NCBI RefSeq assembly: GCF_000814845.2
Contig: NZ_CP010431.2
Coordinates: 4,030,001-4,094,000 of the forward strand
Reading direction: 5' to 3'
DNA from: Pandoraea sputorum
GTDB lineage: Bacteria; Pseudomonadota; Gammaproteobacteria; Burkholderiales; Burkholderiaceae
DNA length: 64,000 nt
The notes under the pieces were generated by a model. It was not told the origin of the DNA, made no database searches, and saw only the letters and a program-made list of their open reading frames with translations. Below are positions 60,107-64,000 of the stretch, piece by piece; positions within the stretch are counted from its first letter, which is position 1, and each line of letters starts with the position of its first letter. The translations under genes were made by a program, and so were the position numbers.

Positions 60107-61245
60107 TGCGCGTCTATGAGAAATATTTCGCGCGCCAGATCTATCTGGCGTTCCTGTTCGTGCTGCTCGCGTTCGTCGGCCTGTTCGTCTTCTTCGATCT
60201 GGTGAGCGAACTGGGCGACGTGGGCCGGGGCGGCTATCGCTTCCAGCACGCGCTGGCCTACGTGCTGCTGTTCGCGCCGCAGCGCATGTACGAAATCATT
60301 CCGGTCGCGTCGCTGATCGCGGCCATTTACGTGTGCGCCCAACTGGCCGGGAACTCGGAGTTCACGATCTTCCGTGTCTCGGGTCTGTCCACGGGACAGG
60401 CGCTGCGCTCGCTGCTGAAGATCGGTTTCCCGATTGTGCTGATCACGTTCGTCATCGGCGAGTACATCGCCCCGAGCGCCGAACAGCTTGCGCAGAAGAT
60501 CCGCCTCGAAGCCCTCGGCAGTTCGGTCTCGGCAGGCTTTCGATCTGGCGTATGGGTGAAGGACACCGTCGATCAGGACGGCAACCGCGTCACCCGCTTC
60601 ATCAACGTCGGCACGCTCAACCCGGATAACACCATTGCCGACGTTCGCATCTACGAGTTCGACGCGAAGCTGCACCTCGACAGCGTACGGCTGGCCAAGC
60701 TCGGAGAGTTCGCGGCTCCCAACTTCTGGAAGCTCACGGACGTGTCGGAAACGGTCTTTAGCGCCGTCGGCGACACCCCGGGCGACAACGATCCGTTGCG
60801 TGCGCTGGTGCAGAGCAAGCAGGTGCACATCGACTCGGTGCAGATGCGCTCGGAACTCACCCCGCAAATTCTGTCCGTGCTGATGGTCTCGCCCGACAAC
60901 ATGGCGATCGGCAGCCTGTACAAGTACATCGGCCACCTGAAGGAAAACCAGCAGAACACCGACCGCTACAACCTCGCGCTCTGGCAAAAGCTGCTGTATC
61001 CGTTCGCCGTCTTCGTGATGATGGCCCTGGCCCTGCCGTTCGCCTATCTGCACGCCCGCGCCGGGGCCATCGGCCTGAAAGTGTTCGGCGGCATCATGCT
61101 CGGCATGAGCTTCCAGTTGCTCAACAATCTGTTCTCGCATCTGGGCCTGCTCAACACCTGGCCGGCGTGGTTCACGGCGGCGTTACCGTCCCTGCTCTAT
61201 CTGGTGCTCGCCATCGGGGCGTTGCGCTGGGTGGACAAGCACTGA
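60106..61245 (+). CDS. lptG: LPS export ABC transporter permease LptG
   Basis: A 379-residue partner of LptF with the same architecture: MRVYEKYFARQIYLAFLFV, a helix pair with QRMYEIIPVASLIAAIY, a periplasmic jellyroll (about 125-270) and C-terminal helices with GAIGLKVFGGIMLG. Coupled to lptF by a one-base overlap. The ATPase lptB is not in the window. Confidence 0.95.
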   Translation: MRVYEKYFARQIYLAFLFVLLAFVGLFVFFDLVSELGDVGRGGYRFQHALAYVLLFAPQRMYEIIPVASLIAAIYVCAQLAGNSEFTIFRVSGLSTGQALRSLLKIGFPIVLITFVIGEYIAPSAEQLAQKIRLEALGSSVSAGFRSGVWVKDTVDQDGNRVTRFINVGTLNPDNTIADVRIYEFDAKLHLDSVRLAKLGEFAAPNFWKLTDVSETVFSAVGDTPGDNDPLRALVQSKQVHIDSVQMRSELTPQILSVLMVSPDNMAIGSLYKYIGHLKENQQNTDRYNLALWQKLLYPFAVFVMMALALPFAYLHARAGAIGLKVFGGIMLGMSFQLLNNLFSHLGLLNTWPAWFTAALPSLLYLVLAIGALRWVDKH

Positions 61246-61256
61246 GGACGTAATCG

Positions 61257-61637
61257 ATGTACGGCAAACCCGGTGTCGTTCTCTTTGCTCACGGCTCGCG
61301 CGACCCGCGCTGGGCCGAACCGTTCGAGCGTCTGCGCGACAAGTTGGTCGCGCAGCGCCCGGACGCCAGCGTCCGGCTCGCGTTTCTCGAGTTGATGACG
61401 CCGAACCTGGCCGACGCCGTCGCCGATCTCGTCTCGCAAGGCTGTCAGGATGTCACCGTCGTTCCGGTGTTTCTGGGCCAGGGCGGTCACGTCCGGCGCG
61501 ATCTCCCGGTGCTCGCCGACGCCTGTCGCAGCGCGCACCCCGGTGTCGCTTTACGTCTGAGCGCCGCCGTGGGCGAAGACGATGCGGTGCTTCAGGCACT
61601 CGCCGCGTACTGCGCCAACGAAGTGCCGCACGCCTGA
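61257..61637 (+). CDS. CbiX-type sirohydrochlorin chelatase, single domain
   Basis: A 126-residue protein of the CbiX short type, beginning MYGKPGVVLFAHGSRDPRWA with the first metal-site histidine (residue 12). PVFLGQGGHVRRDLP carries the second (residue 80). Short CbiX/SirB-like chelatases insert cobalt or iron into sirohydrochlorin, in B12 or sirohaem synthesis. It starts 11 bases after lptG, so is probably co-transcribed with it. The metal is not decided by sequence. Confidence 0.85.
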   Translation: MYGKPGVVLFAHGSRDPRWAEPFERLRDKLVAQRPDASVRLAFLELMTPNLADAVADLVSQGCQDVTVVPVFLGQGGHVRRDLPVLADACRSAHPGVALRLSAAVGEDDAVLQALAAYCANEVPHA

Positions 61638-61879
61638 GCGTCAGCCTCGCCTTCCCCCCGCCTCACCTCCCCCGCACGCCGTTCCGGCTGCTTCCGACTT
61701 CGGGGCTTTGAACGCAATCTGCAAGCCGTTGCAGGCGCTGTGCCGCCAAACTGATGTCTCGTGACTGGTGCGCCGCGTCAATCTGATTTCAGTCTCATTT
61801 CGATCTCACCCTAAGCTTTCACGCCTGGCGCCGGTTCCCTATCACTGCACGGTAGTCCCTATTCGACGGGAGTCCTGGC
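61638..61879 (+). promoter_or_regulatory. Intergenic region before the large right-edge gene
   Basis: 242 bases with no gene. GGGAG about eight bases before the ATG at 61880 is a plausible ribosome site. I could not find a convincing sigma70 promoter or terminator. Confidence 0.35.
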
Positions 61880-64000
61880 ATGTATTCAAGAGCCGCCGAC
61901 ACATCGGGCGCATCGGTTGTCCTTCCCTGTCGGGACCACGCGATAGTCGGCGCTGCGCATGCCAACGTCCTGAGAAGCGTCACCCACTTCGACAGTCTGG
62001 CGACCGGCGCCCGGACAATTCTCGACGAATCCCCGGAGGCACAACCGGCGCTCGGTTTTATGCTCCGGCTTGCGCAAGAAGCTGTCTGCCGGGCCGATCT
62101 GGCGGCACTGACGGACGGCCTCCTCGACCGCTTTGCGCACGCGTTCGACACGCGTCCGTGGCTCACGACCTACCTGCTGGACACGTTGCCGGGTCGACTT
62201 GCACGGCGCGCCCCGTGGGAAAGTGTCGAAGACGTCTGCCATTCGCTCCTCGGTGCGCCTGCCTTACGCGACCTCGAACGGTCGGTGGCGCGCTCGGAGG
62301 GTGACGGGGCATTACCTGAGACGTGTCGTTACGGCAGTGCATGGCACCGACACTTTTGCCAGTGGCGTCAGTCGATTGTCGACGCATGGCAGGACTTCCT
62401 GTTACTCGGCAGCGGCGCGCGTGCGCCGGACGACAGCGTTCGGATGACGCTCACCTCGCCACCACCCGCCGGCGTGCTCACATTGGATTTCGGCTGCGCC
62501 GGGGCAACCGGATACGCGTTGGGAATTCTCTATGCCTCGTCGGTTTGCCATGCCATCTGTCCCGACTTGCCGCCCTCGCTACCCTTTCAGCGCCGATATC
62601 GTTCGCCGACGCTCGATATCGACGTTGCACACCCGGCAGCGAGGACATGCGCGTTTGAACCCAACGTTTGCGTCGCGCAACCGCCGCAGCCAATCCTCAG
62701 TCGGTTGGAAGACATCGTCGGCAAGGTCGAACACTTCGTCATGGAGACGGCCGTCCCCGTCATCGGGCATCTTCCCTACGCGCTTGATCGGCTCCTGTTC
62801 CCGCCTCCGCTGATGTTCCCGACGGCCGCTGCCGACTTGCCCGCGACGTCCGTACCGAATCGAGTGAGAAGCGCGGCACTCACGCCGCCATCGGCGTTCC
62901 CCGCCATGTCGGCCTCCCCCGAATTGGAACGCCTGATCAACACAGCGCAATTCTGGCGACATCGCACAGCGACACACCACGCGCTTTACGACGTATTTTC
63001 TCCGTTGTTGATGTTTTCACCCTCGCCAAGCGAAGCAGAATTGCTGCGCAGGCAACTTGCCAACGTCACGGAGTTCGTCGGCTTCGAGCTGAATGACCTT
63101 CGGCTAAGACGCCACGCACCGGCGGATCACTGGCGAATCAAGCAGGTGACATATTGGTCGCTCCATGACGGCGCCGAGCGCGTTCGCGATCGCCGACTGA
63201 ACATCGGGCAGCCGCCTGAGGGGGTGAGTTTCGACATCAGCCCGCAGACCCGCCCGGGTGCGGTGTACGAATCTCCCACAGTCATGACGGCAGACCGGTT
63301 CGAGCGCATCGTTGCACTTTGGGACTCGGCATGCCGCGCACGGGCCGCCCGGACATGGCAACCACCTGCCGATTTCGAAACGATCGCGACGTCTCACCTC
63401 ACTAACGTCACAGTCACCACGCTTGCCCTCAGCGATCTGGCGCTGACCTACATCAACGGGCAGATCTCGAACGAGGCGTTTTATCTCGCGCACGCGGCGC
63501 TCTCCAACACAACGCTCTCGAAAGATCCGTCGGCGCCGACATTTCTGGCGCGCCGACTCGAATTGACGATTCGCAGGGACGGTCGGGAATACGTCGCCGC
63601 CCCCGCCGGGACGTGCGTGATCGGCAAGCCGTCCGAAAACGACATCACATTGCTGTACCTCCAGGGCGACGCACCGGCATGGCGCGCTTACTCGTCGCAT
63701 AAGGCCTTTATCGACGCTATCGACAGCGACACGCTGGCGTTGCGCACCACGCTCAGCGAAAGACTGCCGATGCCGTTGCGCGAACAGGCGGCGAAAGGCG
63801 TAGCACGGGTGACGTTGCGCGAAACGAAAATCGAACAGCCACTTCAGATCGCAACCCAGGCGACCCTCGACACCATCAAAGCAGACGGTGCACTCCAGGC
63901 CATAAGCCCTGACACCGCGCCCCGCATTGCGCAATACGACAAATGGTTGTCCGGGGCGAGCTCGGACGGCATGGAACAGGGACTGCACACATTTCGACAC
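61880..64000 (+). CDS. N-terminal part of a very large uncharacterised protein (possible DUF6543-like toxin family)
   Basis: An ATG at 61880 opens a frame without stop for 707 codons to the window edge, so the gene is cut off here. Residues 1-270 are helical and unusually rich in cysteine (10 of them, for example at 17, 70, 120, 149, 160, 206, 223, 227, 257 and 264). No signal peptide or membrane helix is visible. Residues 500-650, with ITLLYLQGDAPAWRAYSSH, followed by ERLPMPLREQAAKGV, recall the conserved core of giant dermonecrotic-toxin-N (DUF6543) proteins of Pseudomonas. That link is from memory of patterns and weak. Other options are a secreted effector of unknown family. Confidence 0.7.
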   Translation, partial: MYSRAADTSGASVVLPCRDHAIVGAAHANVLRSVTHFDSLATGARTILDESPEAQPALGFMLRLAQEAVCRADLAALTDGLLDRFAHAFDTRPWLTTYLLDTLPGRLARRAPWESVEDVCHSLLGAPALRDLERSVARSEGDGALPETCRYGSAWHRHFCQWRQSIVDAWQDFLLLGSGARAPDDSVRMTLTSPPPAGVLTLDFGCAGATGYALGILYASSVCHAICPDLPPSLPFQRRYRSPTLDIDVAHPAARTCAFEPNVCVAQPPQPILSRLEDIVGKVEHFVMETAVPVIGHLPYALDRLLFPPPLMFPTAAADLPATSVPNRVRSAALTPPSAFPAMSASPELERLINTAQFWRHRTATHHALYDVFSPLLMFSPSPSEAELLRRQLANVTEFVGFELNDLRLRRHAPADHWRIKQVTYWSLHDGAERVRDRRLNIGQPPEGVSFDISPQTRPGAVYESPTVMTADRFERIVALWDSACRARAARTWQPPADFETIATSHLTNVTVTTLALSDLALTYINGQISNEAFYLAHAALSNTTLSKDPSAPTFLARRLELTIRRDGREYVAAPAGTCVIGKPSENDITLLYLQGDAPAWRAYSSHKAFIDAIDSDTLALRTTLSERLPMPLREQAAKGVARVTLRETKIEQPLQIATQATLDTIKADGALQAISPDTAPRIAQYDKWLSGASSDGMEQGLHTFRH

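Noticed and set aside
63104..64000. 298-residue minus-strand open frame at the right edge
   Set aside because: It is opposite the plus-strand 707-codon frame, has no start in the window and its arginine-rich composition is typical of an antisense shadow in high-GC DNA.

Overview
The window looks like a chromosomal stretch from a beta-proteobacterium of the Burkholderiaceae, most likely Pandoraea or a close relative. This is inferred from high-GC codon use, the order gyrA / serC-pheA-tyrA-aroA / cmk-rpsA-ihfB-lapA-lapB-ugd-rfaE1-hldD, a 6S RNA gene just after zapA, and a B12 riboswitch-led btuB-cob operon. I saw no tRNA, rRNA, CRISPR array, insertion sequence or prophage. Most of the window is ordinary core genome.

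Layout. 73-7651 (minus): a cobalamin uptake and salvage operon (btuB, btuC-like permease, btuD-like ATPase, cobO, cobT, cobS, cobC) behind a strong promoter and a cobalamin riboswitch. 7719-8592 (plus): a small coiled-coil gene, zapA and 6S RNA. 8667-12344 (minus): an acyl-CoA dehydrogenase and its electron acceptor etfAB. 12713-18201: a lipase, ferredoxin-NADP reductase, an enoyl-CoA hydratase, a deacetylase-family hydrolase and the lytic transglycosylase mltB. 18309-25825 (minus): cysM, a ComEA-like helix-hairpin-helix protein, the LPS heptose and UDP-glucuronate genes, lapAB and ihfB. 25838-38025 (minus): rpsA, cmk, the aromatic/serine genes aroA-tyrA-pheA-serC, a DUF2059 gene and gyrA, with mntH inserted on the opposite strand between aroA and cmk. 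38437-41535: an OmpA-like protein, a ferritin-like di-iron protein, an EVE-domain protein and a SIMPL-domain protein.

41646-49797 is a malonate utilisation locus: matB, an enoyl-CoA hydratase, malonyl-CoA decarboxylase and a TRAP transporter (dctM, dctQ, and a dctP that is frameshifted in this sequence), divergent from a GntR/FadR-type regulator. 49953-55929: lgt, a LysR regulator and two different dihydroxy-acid dehydratases in tandem. 56160-61637: a c-type cytochrome, a DUF2486 protein, holC, pepA, and divergently lptF-lptG, then a small CbiX-type chelatase.

The least explained item is at the right edge. From 61880 a plus-strand frame stays open for 707 codons to the last base and has no stop in the window. 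It encodes the N-terminal part of a large, unfamiliar, cysteine-rich protein, perhaps of the giant dermonecrotic-toxin-domain (DUF6543-like) kind. Other points worth a second look are the dctP frameshift at a run of six C, alanine at GyrA position 83, an in-frame 12-bp minisatellite in malonyl-CoA decarboxylase, a terminator-like hairpin in the serC leader and a Fur/Mur-type box in front of mntH.
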